From Lachnospiraceae bacterium (lineage in GTDB: Bacteria; Bacillota_A; Clostridia; Lachnospirales; Lachnospiraceae), in the NCBI GenBank assembly GCA_009774655.1, contig VSOD01000203.1, forward strand, positions 1 to 7,660: DNA of 7,660 nucleotides. Reading direction: 5' to 3'. How positions within the stretch are numbered: the stretch's first letter is position 1; each line of letters starts with the position of its first letter. Positions 6,940 to 7,660 of this stretch are shown one piece after another. The notes under the pieces were generated by a model. That model had not been told where the DNA came from, made no database searches, and saw nothing but the letters and a program-made list of their open reading frames with translations. Both the position numbers and the translations under genes were made by a program.

Positions 6940-7660
6940 TTACCGCATCAGCCGGAACACCTGCTCCGCCGTATCCGTCATATTCCGCGCTGCATTCTCC
7001 CGGTCCATCGCTTCTTCCAGCGACACCGCGCCGCGCACGATCGGGAAGAAAGCATCAATGCCATGGGCATTACACACCCGTGCATCCTCCGTCACGCAAC
7101 CGGAAAAAGCAACCACCTTTTTTCCATACTTTTTCGCCAGCGCCGCTACACCGACAGGCGCCTTGCCCATAACGGTCTGACCGTCCAGCCTGCCTTCTCC
7201 TGTGACTACCACATCGGCATCCTGCAGTTTCTCTTCCAGCTTCGTCTCCCGCAGAATCAGTTCCACGCCCGGTTCCAGAGAACCGTGCAGGAAAGTGCGA
7301 AATGCAAAACCCAGACCGCCAGCCGCACCGGCGCCGGGATGATCGGGATCCACTGCCTCTCCCTCGCAGGCCGCGGCAGCCAGGGCCGCATAGTCGGCAA
7401 GCCATGCATCCATCTGACGTATCATGGCATCGTCAGCCCCTTTCTGGGGACCAAACACTGCGCTGCATCCCTCGGGGCCGCACAGCACATTCTTCACGTC
7501 GCAGGCAATATGAAACTCGCAGTCAGCCAGTTCTTCCATAGCATTCCTCGTGCCGATGCAGACCAGCTTCTCCAGCCCCTGTGCACCAAAAGTGACAGGT
7601 TTCCCTGCCCCGTCACTGGCTATTATAAGCATGTGACACTGCCCACGCCCCAGTAACTTT
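6940..7660 (-). CDS. Glycerate kinase, GarK/GlxK type, 5'-truncated by window edge
   Basis: Phosphorylates glycerate with ATP (bacterial glycerate kinase family PF02595), feeding glycerate from glyoxylate or sugar-acid breakdown into glycolysis. About 239 codons are visible of a family length near 380, and the frame is open to the right edge, so the ATG at 7632 is an internal methionine. Counting from that methionine, family motifs are FGAQGL (15-20), HIACDV (41-46), FGPQKGA (60-66), PGAGAAGGLGFA (99-110), TGEGRLDGQT (144-153) and GKAPVGVA (156-163). The C-terminus (EQVFRLMR) looks complete. The first visible residues, KLLGRGQCH, precede DGAGKPV by a few more residues than in remembered relatives, where KLLG is followed after about six residues by D-x-D-G-K; this could be a small insertion or a sequence error. 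Followed at 33 bp by the ATPase gene. The family is sure; whether the product is 2- or 3-phosphoglycerate is not determined here. Confidence 0.93.
   Translation of the reverse strand, partial: KLLGRGQCHMLIIASDGAGKPVTFGAQGLEKLVCIGTRNAMEELADCEFHIACDVKNVLCGPEGCSAVFGPQKGADDAMIRQMDAWLADYAALAAAACEGEAVDPDHPGAGAAGGLGFAFRTFLHGSLEPGVELILRETKLEEKLQDADVVVTGEGRLDGQTVMGKAPVGVAALAKKYGKKVVAFSGCVTEDARVCNAHGIDAFFPIVRGAVSLEEAMDRENAARNMTDTAEQVFRLMR

Noticed and set aside
6547..7656. A 369-codon plus-strand open frame opposite the ATPase and glycerate kinase genes
   Set aside because: Low-complexity shadow composition, no domain, and it runs across the boundary between two convincing genes on the other strand.

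Overview
The window looks like chromosomal DNA from a gut-type Clostridia member, most likely Lachnospiraceae. This is inferred from the protein styles (a GarK-like glycerate kinase with FGAQGL and GPQKGA motifs, an AAA-ATPase-like/PD-(D/E)XK protein of the kind abundant in anaerobic Firmicutes and Bacteroidetes, and a cytoplasmic GH38 alpha-mannosidase next to an AraC regulator), from strong purine-rich Shine-Dalgarno sites, and from moderately GC-rich genes with short AT-rich promoters. No 16S or other marker gene is present, so the assignment is tentative.

Layout, left to right. On the minus strand is a tandem-domain GNAT acetyltransferase (31-966). Upstream of it, also on the minus strand and possibly in the same transcript, is a full-length GH38 alpha-mannosidase of 1049 residues (1060-4209). 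A 184-bp divergent control region (4210-4393) separates the mannosidase from a plus-strand AraC-family regulator with an N-terminal cupin domain (4394-5278). This region carries -10 elements on opposite strands that overlap each other and an interrupted hairpin in the mannosidase leader. The regulator ends two bases from the stop codon of a convergent minus-strand gene for a 541-residue AAA-ATPase-like/PD-(D/E)XK protein (5281-6906). That gene lies 33 bp downstream of a minus-strand glycerate kinase gene whose 5' end runs off the right edge (6940-7660).

Functional reading. The AraC/mannosidase pair forms a plausible sugar-responsive unit: the cupin domain would sense a mannoside-derived ligand, and the regulator would control the divergent mannosidase promoter, which has a perfect TATAAT but no good -35. 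The mannosidase has no signal peptide, so it should act on imported or internally released mannosides, but no transporter is encoded here. The glycerate kinase and the ATPase/nuclease-like gene are close enough to be cotranscribed, but no shared pathway is evident. No RNA genes, CRISPR arrays, insertion sequences or convincing intrinsic terminators between genes were seen. Nothing here clearly amounts to a new biological system. The most open questions are the role of the ATPase/nuclease-like protein, the compact divergent promoter with its structured leader, and a short in-frame coding-like tail after the mannosidase stop.
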